Assembly (NCBI GenBank): GCA_033065855.1
Contig: JAVXUO010003200.1
Span: forward strand, 57,693 to 121,692
Direction of reading: 5' to 3'
Source: Escallonia rubra
Lineage: Eukaryota > Streptophyta > Magnoliopsida > Escalloniales > Escalloniaceae
Length of the DNA: 64,000 nucleotides
Shown here: in pieces, positions 1 to 11,640 of the stretch
Position numbering within the stretch: position 1 is the first letter of the stretch
How the letters are laid out: every line of letters starts with the position of its first letter
Notes under the pieces: model-generated
What the model saw: the letters and a program-made list of their open reading frames with translations, nothing else
Databases searched by the model: none
Told to the model about the DNA's origin: nothing
Program-made: the position numbers and the translations under genes

Positions 1-706
1 GATTATTGTACTCTGCATATTGACATGAGTTAGTGTATTGAGAAGTTATAAGGATGGTCTGTATCGGGGGTGATAAATGATGATATGTATTGTCTGGGAT
101 GCTAGTACCTAAATGGTCTAGCTAGTGTTCGTATGCATATGCAACCTTATTGTTAGTGAGCACTGCCTGTGTGGCTTTGCTTAGTGTTACCCTGCACTGC
201 CTTTGTGGTTTTGAAATTATACTCATGTTCAATATCATCTGCATTGCTTCAGTGTAATCGAAAGTGTATCTATTGAATCTTGAATTGAGAAATTGAGATT
301 TTACTTTCCCATATTGTCATCGATAAATTTCTTCCAAATTGTTTATACTCTCTATTGAATTATGAGCAACCTTACTGAGCTCTCAAAAGCTCACTCTCTT
401 TTTTGTTCCTTTCTGCAGGAAATAATCATCAGTAAGATTCCGGAACAATGAGCTTGATTATGGATTAGATTAGCATTTTTATTATTTGTTATTTAAGCCC
501 CTGCAAGGGGACCAATGCATAACATAAAAAATTAAGTACTTTAATTTACAATTGTTTTGTGATGAGAATGGTTTGTTAAGACAGTTGATGAATTGTTGTG
601 CTCTGATATGAATGTGGTTGGGTTATCCCAAGTGGGTTGTATTGATTGAACCATTGAGGATTAGATTGAGTGAGTGTTAACGTTCCAGAAATTCCGGGAT
701 GTTACA
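1..706 (+). mobile_element. Probable 3' part of an LTR (Ty3/Gypsy-like)
   Basis: The stretch has no coding content. It ends near 690-706 in a sequence (attccgggatgttaca) of the kind that closes plant Ty3/Gypsy LTRs. A pyrimidine-rich tract ending in ctgcagg lies at 400-420. The other LTR and the internal region would lie left of the window, so this rests on texture and the terminal motif only. It could instead be an old solo LTR. Confidence 0.4.
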
Positions 707-815
707 ACAACTACCATAACTACTCATTTACCTTTCTTTATGTTTGATTTTGAAGAGCATCGGTTTCAATGAGAGTGTAACATGTTAGACTTAAGAATTG
801 GTGCATAAGATTGTG

Positions 816-2468
816 AATTTTGGCAAAGCTTATGAAAAAATAAGTCTTCTAATAATTACCTTTGGCATACAATAAGTATTTGCTTAGCCTTTTGGAGTTT
901 CTAAGCCTTTTTCATTGTGCAATATATTTTTAAGAAAACAAATCTCCTAATTATAATGTATTCGGAAATAATTTCCTCTAGCTACCTCTAACAAATACGT
1001 ACAAAAAATCATTGAGAAGTAAGCAAACCAAGATTTCTACTAAACTGGGTATTATACTGTGGGCCTTATAAGGTTCAGAAGCTGTTATCTGAACAATTTG
1101 ATATTGTCAATTGGAGAAACTCATTGACAAAGAACCGTTCGATTTTGGCTCGAACCAAGATTATAACAGCTGCAACTCTCCATTTTGTGAGAAAAAATAG
1201 CATCACAAAATAAAGGCAGCGATGCTTTTGCATACCTTTAGCGGCTAATATTAGGAAGGTTGACTTTGCATCTCTAATTTTGTCCTAATTGAAATTTTAT
1301 CGCTTAGTTCTGTAAGATTTAAATGTAAATAGTTGAGTACACGTGCAATGCATATGGACATCAATATTTTAGAGGGTGCATCGTTAGAAAAACCAATATA
1401 CATTCCAATGAAATCAAGCGAAGAACTATAGAGAACATAGACGCACGTTAACATATTATTCGCTAAGCAACTGGCATATGATAATACAAATGGAAGTCAA
1501 CAACATACGGGATGCATCTCATAAACATGAAATAAGCATGAAATTTGTCCCTTTTACAATCATTTACATAACACTTAAGACCGGAAATAACTTGATGTTC
1601 AAAAAGCCATGAAACAACAACATGTTAAGATCAAGGGCTAAACACTTCTTTTATAAGCCTAGTGTTCCATCTATTAAAGATTTACTTTCCTCCGGCACTG
1701 ATATGGGTAGCGTGTAGGGCCCCTTGTAAATCCCCGAAGTATTATGTCTATTACAAATTGAGATAGTTGTATTTCTCGAACACCAAGGTAGGCTAAATGT
1801 TATATATACTTTTGGCTTTGAAACGTTCGTTCTTAATGACAAACATATACCATTCAACTACATAAACAATAATTCTATCAGTATACAACAGAACGTTACT
1901 AATAAAAGCACTTGTTCCTTTCACACTTAGTTAATACGGATGTTTATATTTTATTTAGTCTCGTAAAAATTTGAACTTAGGCTTTAACGCGCCCGAAAAA
2001 AAAATTACAGATTGATTTCATTGGAATGTATATTTGAATCCAAACGCTCAAAATGTAAACATACAAAAAAAAAATTACAGATTTCAAAACCTAGAAAAAA
2101 TATTATTAACGACTCCATGTCTAGTACATGTATCAATCTTATTAACGACTTAATCACAACCCATGCCAATCATATTACCTACATGTCATGGAATGCCAAA
2201 CAGTTTGCCCTTTCAAAAAGTAATGGCTCAACATTTCAGCTCCCACCATTCTATTTATAGAAAAAAAAAATTTGTGGTAAAGCACATATACATATCTCAT
2301 GTCCAGTCGAGAATTTTTACAATTTTTTTTTTTTGTTGAATCGTATTTACCAGATTTTCATTGCTAACGTAAAAGGCAGTAGCAAATATCCCCTAGGTCA
2401 ATATGAGATTGGAATTCATCTATCTTACAAGAAAACTGTTATAAACTAATGATCATTTGACAAAAGAT
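816..2468. repeat. Tandem duplication, copy 1 (1653-bp unit)
   Basis: This unit is followed directly by a second copy starting at 2469. Matching landmarks (the tggcaaagcttatg start, the ctaatattaggaagg motif near 1240, the A-tracts near 2000) are offset by exactly 1653 bp and differ at only scattered bases. No long reading frame is open, and the short frames shared by both copies are not convincing genes. The part from about 1020 to 1330 belongs to a repeat family seen again at 9.6, 11.6-13.2, 13.6, 14.2 and 15.2 kb. Confidence 0.95.
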
Positions 2469-4130
2469 AATTTTGGCAAAGCTTATGAAAAAATAAGTCT
2501 TCTAATAATTACCTTTGGCATACAATAAGTATTTGCTTAGCCTTTTGGAGTATCTAAGCCTTTTTCATTGTGCAATATATTTTTAAGAAAACAAATCTCC
2601 TAATTATAATGTATTCGGAAATAATTTCTTCTAGTTACCTCTAACAAATACGTACAAAAAATCATTGAGAAGTAAGCAAACCAAGATTTCTACTAAACTG
2701 GGTATTATACTGTGGGCCTTATAAGGTTCAGAAGCTGTTATCTGAACAATTTGATATTGTCAATTGGAGAAACTCATTGACAAAGAACCGTTCGATTTTG
2801 GCTCGAACCAAGATTATAACAGCTGCAACTCTCCATTTTGTGAGAAAAAATAGCATCACAAAATAAAGGCAGCGATGCTTTTGCATACCTTTAGCGGCTA
2901 ATATTAGGAAGGTTGACTTTGCATCTCTAATTTTGTCCTAATTGAAATTTTATCGCTTAGTTCTGTAAGATTTAAATGTAAATAGTTGAGTACACGTGCA
3001 ATGCATATGGACATCAATATTTTAGAGGGTGCATCGTTAGAAAAACCAATATACATTCCAATGAAATCAAGCGAAGAACTATAGAGAACATAGACGCACG
3101 TTAACATATTATTCGCTAAGCAACTGGCATATGATAATACAAATGGAAGTCAACAACATACGGGATGCATCTCATAAACATGAAATAAGCATGAAATTTG
3201 TCCCTTTTACAATCATTTACATAACACTTAAGACCGGAAATAACTTGATGTTCAAAAAGCCATGAAACAACAACATGTTAAGATCAAGGGCTAAACACTT
3301 CTTTTATAAGCCTTGTGTTCCATCTATTAAAGATTTACTTTCCTCCGGCACTGATATGGGTAGCGTGTAGGGCCCCTCGTAAATCCTCGAAGTATTATGT
3401 CTATTACAAATTGAGATAGTTGTATTTCTCGAACACCAAGGTAGGCTAAATGGTATATATACTTTTGGCTTTGAAATGTTCGTTCTTAATGACAAACATA
3501 TACCATTCAACTACATAAACAATAATTCTATCAGTATACAACAGAACGTTACTAATAAAAGCACTTGTTCCTTTCACACTTAGTTAATACGGATGTTTAT
3601 ATTTTATTTAGTCTCGTAAAAATTTGAACTTAGGCTTTAACGCGCCCGAAAAAAAAAATTACAGATTGATTTCATTGGAATGTATATTTGAATCCAAACG
3701 CTCAAAATGTAAACATACAAAAAAAAAATTACAGATTTCAAAACCTAGAAAAAATATTATTAACGACTCCATGTCTAGTACATGTATGTTCTCAATCTTA
3801 TTAACGACTTAATCACAACCCATGCCAATCATATTACCTACATGTCATGGAATGCCAAACGGTTTGCCCTTTCAAAAAGTAATGGCTCAACATTTCAGCT
3901 CCCACCATTCTATTTATAGAACATTTTTTTTGTGGTAAAGCACATATACATATCTCATGTCCGGTCGAGAATTTTTACAATTTTTTTTTTTGGTTGAATC
4001 GTATTTACCAGATTTTCATTGCTAACGTAAAAGGCAGTAGCAAATATCCCCTAGGTCAATATGAGATTGGAATTCATCTATCTTACAAGAAAACTGTTAT
4101 AAACTAATGATCATTTGACAAAAGATAATT
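2469..4130. repeat. Tandem duplication, copy 2
   Basis: This is the second copy of the 1653-bp unit, with a few substitutions and small indels, for example extra bases near 3787. Its right end (gacaaaagataatt) is where the CACTA element at 4131 inserted. The near identity of the copies indicates a recent duplication, probably by unequal exchange or template switching. Nothing coding is recognised. Confidence 0.95.
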
Positions 4131-6558
4131 CACTACAAGAAAACAGGTCTTTAGCGACCGCGTTTAGCGACCGCAGTAAAAGCGGTCGGTAAATTATATA
4201 TTAGCGACGGATTTAGCGACCGCCTCTTTATGCGGTCGCTAAATATGTCAGTAAATGGTGCGGTCAACGAAATAATTTTGGCGGGTATTTTTAGGGACCG
4301 ATTTTAGCGACCGTTGTGCAGTCGCTAAATTTAACGGTCGCTAAAATGGTGGCTAATATGGTCGCTAAATTTAGCGACCGCGGAAGTGGTCGCTAAAGGC
4401 AGTCGCTATATTTAGCGACTGCCTTTAGCGACCACTTCCGCGGTCGCTAAATATCAGGTATAAAAGAAAAATATTATGCCCTAATTAGGCACCCTGCGTC
4501 TCTTTGTCTCCCACCACCGCCTCCATCTCTTTCCCTCCCAAAAATCATTGCCCTCATCCGCCGGCCTCCTCCGCCGTCATCCAAGAGACGACAACGCCAT
4601 TTCTGGAAACCTATCTCCGCGACGTGCAAAAGAACGTGCAATTCAGAGCGCAATTCACGGAGTATATTTTCAGAACAAGAGACGGCAACACCATTGAATT
4701 TGGTGTTATATTTTCAGAGCGCAATTCACAGAGTACATGCAAAAGAACGCGGCGCAATACCACTTCTGCAAAGGTATTCCGCCGACGACTGCGGCCGCTG
4801 CGAATTTTACACGCGGAGAGCTCGCCACCGCTTTGCGAAAGGTGCGTTTTGATGTTCTAGGGTTTATGTATGTTTTTCCTTACTGGTACTATGTGCAAAT
4901 TGGATTTGTTTAGCTTATGCTTTCATTGTGTAGATTGTGCCATGTAAGCATATCAGATTTTGATGTTGTTACAAGACATTGGCCTTGTTTCTACAATTTC
5001 GTGGAGAAGTTTTAGCTTTGACTTTCATTTTCACCAATTAGGAAAATTTGTAGCAAATGCCGTATTACTGTTGACATAGTGGATGTTAATAATGTGCCGG
5101 CTCTGGAGTCTTTCTTTTGATCCTGAAATGTGGGTGTCATATTTAGTGGCAACGAAACTGTCCCGTTAGCGAGTAGGATCGTACTGTCCGGTCTCTGTGG
5201 GGTTTCCAGGAGTCGAGTTTAGGTTGGGACAGGAAGAATTACATGGTTTCTTAGAAAGCTTCCTCTTAAGTACTATGTAGGGCTTAGAAGCTGGTGTCTT
5301 TGCTTATGTTATTGGCATGGACTTTTTTGAGGTCATGTTAAGGTTTTCGATGGCAATGAGGGCTTATGATAACAAAGGTTGCAATTCGAAGATCTTGATT
5401 GAGATTAGTCTGACAGGTTGTGGGGGATAAACACATCCATAGTGAAGTTTCTTTTTTAGTTGATGTAAAAGTGGGACAAAAAAGGAAAAAGATGAACAAC
5501 AAAACAAAAAGATCCACCAAGGTAATGGTGACTCACCTGATGTTAATTTTTTGCATTTTAGTTGCATTCATTAGATGTAAATTTTTATAGGATTTTCAAA
5601 AATTGGGGGTAGATTCCTGTGGGGAAGATCCTTTTTACTTATACTCTCTATTTACAACTACTGCAATTTCACTTGGAAATCAATTAAAAAAACTTTAATT
5701 CAAGTGATACAAAATGTTGTTGAGCCATGATTTAACTGCCATATATGAATCTAATCTCCAGAAAAAATATTCGTGCCTAAGCATCTTTACCACCTCTGAT
5801 CAAGATAGTAATGACAGTTGAGATGTTGTATATACATAACTGGTGAGGTGTACCAAAAAAGAAAAAAGAAAAATGAGATGTTGTGTATACATAACTGGTG
5901 AGATGTTGCATTAGATGCTTTGTCTCAATGCTAGTCATCATGTAGTACGTAGGCCACTTTCCCTCGTCAAATTCTAGATCTGAGCAAAAACTTTCACATA
6001 AGCAAGTAATTATGGCAAAGCACAGGAACCAATGGTGAGGGTGAAGCCACAAAAATCCAATGCATATGTTTACATCTACTTCTAAACATATCTACTTTTT
6101 TGAGCCTTGAATAACTAGCAATAACGGGACACTAGGCAATCTCCTCTAGACTATATGCTGAGAATTCAGCAATCAAAGATAAGCATTTTTCCTGCCATAA
6201 TAGAATAGACACCTATAGCAGAATTCATTTAGAACCAACAAGAGCACATATTATAAGCAATGAAAATCCTTGGAGCACTACCCTTTGTTTAGTAGATAAG
6301 TATATAAAGGGTATGCAGTAACCAAAATTATAATTGGGAACATGAAAAGGCACCTTCAAGATTTCTTCTGCCTCACCTTCAGCATTTCCACATTTGACCA
6401 GCAAGGGCGGTCGCTAAAAATAGTCAACGCGGTCGCTAAATTTAGCGACCGAAATTAAAATGCGGTCGCTAAAATTTAGCGACCTGGGCTAAAGCGACCG
6501 CGTAAGGGTCTTTAGCAACCGCCAGGCGCGGTCGCTAAAGACCCTTTTTCTTGTAGTG
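4131..6558 (+). mobile_element. Non-autonomous CACTA (En/Spm) transposon, complete ends
   Basis: The left end begins cactacaagaaaa and the right end finishes ttttcttgtagtg, perfect inverted ends of CACTA type. They are flanked by a 3-bp target duplication ATT (4128-4130 and 6559-6561). Both subterminal regions (4140-4450 and 6400-6545) are packed with direct and inverted copies of a gcggtcgctaaatttagcgaccg-like motif, typical of transposase-binding subterminal repeats. At 2428 bp it lacks any transposase and must depend on an autonomous relative. The interior may hold captured host sequence near 4504-4860. Confidence 0.92.
4504..4860 (+). pseudogene. Possible captured gene fragment inside the CACTA element
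   Basis: A 118-codon open frame begins with a Ser/Pro/Thr-rich stretch and has no ATG at its start. It is much richer in GC than its surroundings and is followed by a T-rich, intron-like stretch from about 4855. A 20-bp segment (cagagcgcaattcac plus flank) is repeated at 4646 and 4717. Base composition and position suggest a piece of a host 5' exon carried by the transposon. I do not recognise the parent gene. It may equally be an accidental frame. Confidence 0.3.
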
Positions 6559-6986
6559 ATTGTCAAACTTTTGTCAATAATATGTTATCAAGGTCTTTCA
6601 CATCCTAACATGTAGATAGCATCATGTCTGGATGACAATGTACTGAATCAAGGTACATCCATCCATTTACTAATTATCAGTTTTATAAGAAGTGGAAGAA
6701 ACATAAATCAACTAAGTATAGCTTTTATGAGAAGTTGAAAAGGTTTGAGATGGAGAAGGGAAAGTTGTTAAAAGAATCTACATTTTAAGCATGTTAGTTG
6801 TTAGTTATATTTTTTTTTAGAACATCAGAAATATATACCAGGATAAAAAGTTGAATATACAGTGGATGACAACCCCATCCAGGGTAACAAAACGAACTAA
6901 CTGCAAGAAACAGAAAAACACCGCAAGGAGAATAGCGAGACCCTGAGCTAGGCAGGTTGTACACTAGCAATCCACTTCTGGTGCAA

Positions 6987-7688
6987 TCATGCACCAGTCC
7001 GGACTACAAAAATCGCTAATGCTGAAGACAGCGTCAAAGAAGCTGATTTACCTTGGGTGGCATGCACCAAGTGCATTCCCCTACAGTTAGGCAAAACTGT
7101 ACAAGCCGTACCTGATGAACTGCTGCTAAGGAGCGGGGCAATCTGCAGCAGAAAGGGACTGTCAGGCAGTAAAAATATGACATGTAAATAATGGAGAGGA
7201 AAAACCCACTGATCAAGGCTATAAGAAATAGCGAATCTGAAGGCACCCAATTCGTCATCCCCCATGACCGAGTCAATGGCTGCACCTATCGGGGTCCAGT
7301 TTTGATTGAACAAAACCAGGCCCATGCCAAATTTTCTGTCGAGAGGGGAACCCAAGACAGAAACAGCACAAAAAATAGGAGAAGGCGGGAGTGGGCAAGC
7401 GCAGTGATCAGAGAAGTAGACCGGACACAAGGGAGGGTGAAAATGCTCATAGCAGTCCACCAGGACCCCCGGGAGTACCTTCCTGGTGCTACGAGCCAAT
7501 TTATACAGACGAGAGCAAAAGGCTGGTGTGCGGAAAATAGTATGTAGTAAGCCTCTGCGCTGGCCAATAATCCGCCCCGGAATGAACTGCTTTCCTTGGA
7601 ATACGACCTCATTGTGGCCTAACCAGATTGACCACAGGATAACAGCAGTTCTGATGATGCGGACTAGAGTGTCACCATTCCGGTACAA
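6987..7688 (-). pseudogene. Degraded RNase H-like region of the same LINE
   Basis: The 3' part of the LINE carries an open frame in which only scattered similarity to the plant LINE RNase H module remains, such as GMGLVLFNQNW and a following GAFRFAISYSLDQ segment. The expected acidic active-site pattern is not clearly preserved. The position directly after zf-RVT and before the poly(A)-like tract supports the assignment more than the residues do. Confidence 0.5.
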
Positions 7689-7712
7689 AGGAAACGTGAG
7701 CCAATCAAACCA

Positions 7713-8607
7713 CTATCCAAGAGCCGAGGTGGGGTCTGGGACCTTCCCCAAGTAGTAGGTCCAGATGGCTGTGACACTACTATAGACGAAGAATAGGTGT
7801 TCTGGTGATTCCAGATGGGACGAGCAAAGGGGACATGCAGCGTTTACAGGGCACTTGCATTTTTGGAGCTCTGGCAGGAGCGGGAGTCGTCGGTGGCTAA
7901 ATTGCCAAAAGAAGAATTTAAGCTTCTCCGAGATTGGTAGCTTCCAGAGGCGTGACCAAAAAGATGAAACGAAAGAGGGGTTTGACTGTCGAGTTGCTAG
8001 GAAATTATAGGTAGCCGCAACTGAAAAGCAATCCCCTCTAACAAAGAAGCTAGTTAGCCGATCTGGGGAGCCCAACGACAGGAGAGTGAGATGTACAATT
8101 TGGTCAGTAATAGCCTCAGGAAATGTACTCATGAGCAGCTGTAGATCCCAGGATGGTGTGTTAACGACGAACAGATGGGAGATCAGCCAATCGACATTAG
8201 CGCTTGTACGATATGCTTGTAGTGCCGTCGGGGGGACCGAAGGCAGCCATCAGTCCATCCAGACCGAAATCGATCGGCCATCCCCTATTTGCTATTGTAA
8301 GCCCTGATTGAGAATACACTGCCCGACTAGAATCCCTCTCCACGTCCATGAACAGGCGCGCTGTTGGAATGAGTGCAAAAAATGACGCCCGGCAAAGTAA
8401 CGACCTTTAAGAACACGAGCTATCAAACTCTGAGGGTACATCCAAATCTTCCAGGCCTGCTTAGCAAGCAGGGACTGATTGAAAAGCCGAAAGTTACGGA
8501 AGCCCAACCCACCAAAGCGCTTAGGAAGGCATAAGGTAGGCCAGGCCATCCAATGGATAGAGCGGTGAGCGGCATCCCCAGACCACCAGAATCGTGCAAA
8601 GGAAGTG
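7713..8607 (-). pseudogene. LINE reverse transcriptase C-terminus and zf-RVT region
   Basis: The segment from 8607 to 8292 reads FARFWWSGDAA, IHWMAWPTLCLPKRFGGLGF, then FNQSLLAKQAWKIW and VLKGRYF. This is the conserved block just after the reverse transcriptase domain in plant LINE polyproteins. After a disrupted 150-bp stretch the frame resumes at 8132. It shows FWSRLWKLPISEKLKFFFWQ, then C-x2-C (CPLC) and H-E-x-P-E-H-L-F spacing, matching the zf-RVT (PF13966) family. Frameshifts and stops separate the parts, so no functional protein is expected. It represents the last third of a LINE ORF2. Confidence 0.8.
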
Positions 8608-8699
8608 ATTTATAAATATGAGAAGGGTAGTTTTGTCCAAAATATGATTTACACTCATCTACACTTTTATAGGTAGTATAGATATAGGTAAAAATAATA

Positions 8700-8905
8700 A
8701 AACTAATAAATAAATAAGAAGTTCAAATTCAAGATAAGTTGAGACTTAATCAACATATTAGATGTCCAAATTGAAGGTAACTTGAGATATATAATAAATA
8801 ATAGAGGTCAAAATTTCAAGGTAAACTGACACTTAATAATTAGTAGAAGTCCAAATTTAAGGTCAGCTCAGATTTCACCGAAGAGTTGAGAATAAAAAGC
8901 GAATA
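8700..8905. repeat. Short degenerate array with a gtaagttgag core
   Basis: There are four divergent copies, about 45-55 bp each, of a unit like gtccaaattcaaggtaag followed by ttgagacttaataaata. The same unit forms arrays at 9795-10005, 13270-13470, 13850-13960, 14410-14580 and 15370-15545. No coding potential is seen. Confidence 0.75.
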
Positions 8906-8930
8906 GGGTTCCATCTCTTAACAACATTAA

Positions 8931-9390
8931 GGCCACGTTTGACGCGGTTTTTTTTTCCTTTTTTTTCAGTTTTGAAAATAGGAAGAAAAAAAAAAGTGCG
9001 TTTGGTAACCAAATTTTTTTTTTTCCTTCTCCAATTTAAAAAATCAATTTTTAAACTGAAGAGTAAAACAAAAACTCCAAAAACTGGTTTTTTTTTTCAC
9101 TTTTGGGTTTTTTTTTTAGACCACCACCACCACCACCCTCCCACCGCCGGAGACTGCCGACAGCCACTTCCGGCCGCCGGCGACTACCGGCAGCCACCTC
9201 CGGCCGCCGGCAGCCACTTCCGACCACCACCGTCGACCACCGCTACACCCCACCACTGCCACCGCAAACCACCAAAAAAAAATAACTAAAAAAAAAAGGG
9301 TTATCAAACACTCACTTGTTTTTATATAAAAACAATTAAGCTGCTCTTTAAAAACTGAAAACCAAAATAAAAAATTTGTCAAACGAACCC
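8931..9390. mobile_element. PIF/Harbinger (Tourist-like) MITE, copy 1
   Basis: This 460-bp element has ends ggccacgtttgac and gtcaaacgaaccc (inverted repeats) and a TAA duplication (8928-8930 and 9391-9393). These features fit the PIF/Harbinger superfamily. Subterminal parts form long imperfect inverted A/T-rich arms. The centre is a GC-rich array of ccaccgccgg/cggccgcc units. A second copy lies at 32399-32995. A related sequence near 13440-13560 retains the flanks without the element. Apparent frames through it (His/Pro- or Gly/Arg-rich) are artefacts of the trinucleotide array. Confidence 0.85.
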
Positions 9391-9447
9391 TAAGTCTACT
9401 TGAACCGGTAAAAAATGGAGTCCACTTCCAGATATAAATCAAAGGAG

Positions 9448-9521
<74 letters not shown>

Positions 9522-9539
9522 CGCGCGCACACACACACA
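9448..9539. repeat. Compound microsatellite (TA)n(GA)n(CA)n
   Basis: An uninterrupted TA tract is followed by GA and then CA tracts. Reading frames through it are meaningless. Confidence 0.97.
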
Positions 9540-9559
9540 ATGATTTTTAGCAAACAAAG

Positions 9560-9790
9560 ATAGATTTTACATTTGCCCAAGGTTACAATATCTTTTGGCT
9601 CATACTAAGGTTATAGCAAAGCTTCAATTGCCGTCATAAAGAAGTTTCATAAAACAAAGATTGCTACGTTTTTGCATGTCTTTGGCGGCTAATATTAGGA
9701 GCGTTGATTTTGCGTCACTAATTTTTTCAATGATCATAATATTGTTGTTTATTTTTGTGCATTCCAACTGTAATAATGACATTGAAAATA
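9560..9790. repeat. Dispersed repeat-family unit
   Basis: This stretch contains the ttttggctcat...aaggttatag, tttttgcatgtctttggcgg and ctaatattaggagcgttgat landmarks. They are shared with the 1.65-kb unit (1130-1290, 2780-2940) and with 13.1-13.3, 13.6-13.8, 14.3 and 15.3 kb. It is non-coding, and the parent element is not recognised. Confidence 0.7.
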
Positions 9791-9794
9791 ATAA

Positions 9795-10005
9795 TAGTTT
9801 ATAAGTCTAAATTCAAGGTAAGTTGAGACATAACAATATATTAGAAGTTCAAATTCAAGGTAAGTTGAAAGTTAAGAAATAACAGAGGTCCAAATTCAAG
9901 GTAAGCCAGACACGTATAAGTAACAAAGGTCCAAATTCATGGTAAGCAGAATTTAATAAAGAATATATGTTCAAATTCAAGGTAAGCCAGATTTCACCAC
10001 AGCGC
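9795..10005. repeat. Array with a gtaagttgag core (about 5 copies)
   Basis: Five degenerate units repeat caaattcaaggtaag plus ttga or ccag endings with a spacing of about 45 bp. This is the same family as the array at 8700-8905. Confidence 0.75.
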
Positions 10006-11320
10006 TATGACTTCCTAATAATAAAAAAACGTGGGCATTTTTTAACACCTCTATTTGGGCATATGTATCAAAAAGTGTTTAGCCGATAAAACTAGCAGTT
10101 TAGTGACATATAATTGTTAAAATGTAAAAAGTACTATGGAGATTGTCTTACCCAAAAAACAAAATCTCAAACGAATATGTATCTACAGTATTGAAGTTGG
10201 GCGCTTCAAGAAACTAAGTTGGATTCACTACATTTTTTTATCATTTCCGTTATTAGTTTGATCAAAGTTTAGAACATCACTAGTTTTGATCCATGTGCGT
10301 TGCATATAGGAGCATAAACACTTTGAAAACTTAGAATCGTCAAAATAATGTAGAAATCACATTGAGCGAAACAAATAGGGACCTTTTCAAAAAGGTTCTA
10401 ACGTAGAAAGTTAAATTAAGCATACTACTGTAAGCATATAAAATAGGACCAATGCTCCAACATTCTTATGAAACTATTAGCAACCGGCAACAGAAACCAC
10501 TTTCATCTTTTAAAGTGTATGGTATTAGACAAACATAAGAATTTGCTACATATGATTGACTATCCAGCTTGAAGATTAAATTTTCACCAAAACAACCTCC
10601 TTTTTTTTAACACATAAAGATGAATCAATCCCTCTCTTTGCATATACTCAATAAAGGGTGAAATACAATAACAAAAAAATGAAGGAATAAAGGTTCAAAA
10701 AGAGTTTGTGTATATATATATATCAATAAAAAAAAGGAGGAGAGATTTTTATGCTACCTCAGATGTTGGTAATCTATGCTGGCAAATGGTGATTATCATA
10801 GATGATTGGAAAATCATTTTAGGAATATGTAATAAGTAGGGTTTAAAAGGAGAGAGATATAATCTGATTGGAATCTAATCTAATTATATATCAAAAAAGA
10901 AAAAAATAACGAATTAAAAGGAACCAAAAAATGATTGATATTAAAAATACATGAAATTAAAACAAACATGTAATAAATTAGCTATAATATCCACCAATGA
11001 TGATAGAAAAGAGAGTCTCAAAATAAAGAAAGGAGAGAATTAAGGAGAACATTATGACAAAATTAACGTGATGAGAAAAAATTAAAGTCAAAGTAAGGAG
11101 ATATTTAGGGAAGGAAATCATAAATAAGGAAGTTACATATGAATAGAGATGTGAACGTGCGGGAGTTGGTGAGAGAGATTGAAAAATAATAAAGGCTTAA
11201 AAATGTGACAAAAATAGTAAAAATAATTGATAATAAATCAAATATTTTTAATTCACGTAATAGAAGGAGAGAGTGTCCACGTAAGAGGTGACGTGGTCAC
11301 TTTCTCTCAGCTTCGGCTTT

Positions 11321-11352
<32 letters not shown>

Positions 11353-11640
11353 AACACTACTACCGTGCTACCCGAACCACCATCGCGATTATCATTGTCA
11401 CTGCTTTTGACTATTATACATTATCATTAATGTTACACTACTATTTATTTTATATTACTATTATCGCAACTATTTAGTGCTACTACTATGTCTTTCTACT
11501 TATGGAAATTTGCATAATAAATGCGGTGTATTAATCATGAGTAGAGCACTGAAACAAAATAACATGTAGCAAAGCACCTTGTGAATAGTGATTCATAAAA
11601 TGGAGTAAGTTAAAAATGATAACTATAAAGAATCAATGAG
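10006..11640. other. AT-rich stretch without recognisable genes
   Basis: No open frame of note, RNA gene or complete transposon is visible. A (CA)n(TA)n microsatellite lies at about 11320-11352. The part near 10220-10290 resembles 14110-14190, so it also belongs to the repeat mosaic. Confidence 0.7.

Larger units (their letters stand above)
6811..8607 (-). mobile_element. 5'-truncated LINE (L1/RIL-type) relic
   Basis: Minus-strand frames spell the C-terminal part of a plant non-LTR retrotransposon polyprotein in the right order: end of reverse transcriptase (8607-8292), zf-RVT zinc-binding region (8132-7713), then a degraded RNase H-like region (7688-6987). A run of T at 6811-6820 would be the poly(A) tail on the minus strand. 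The 5' part, including the reverse transcriptase core, is absent, as is usual for LINE insertions. Several frameshifts mean it is inactive. I could not identify a clear target-site duplication. Confidence 0.82.

Noticed and set aside
7191-7755. Plus-strand frames of 118 and 89 codons.
   Set aside because: They are the antisense of the LINE relic, whose minus-strand frames carry the recognisable protein blocks.
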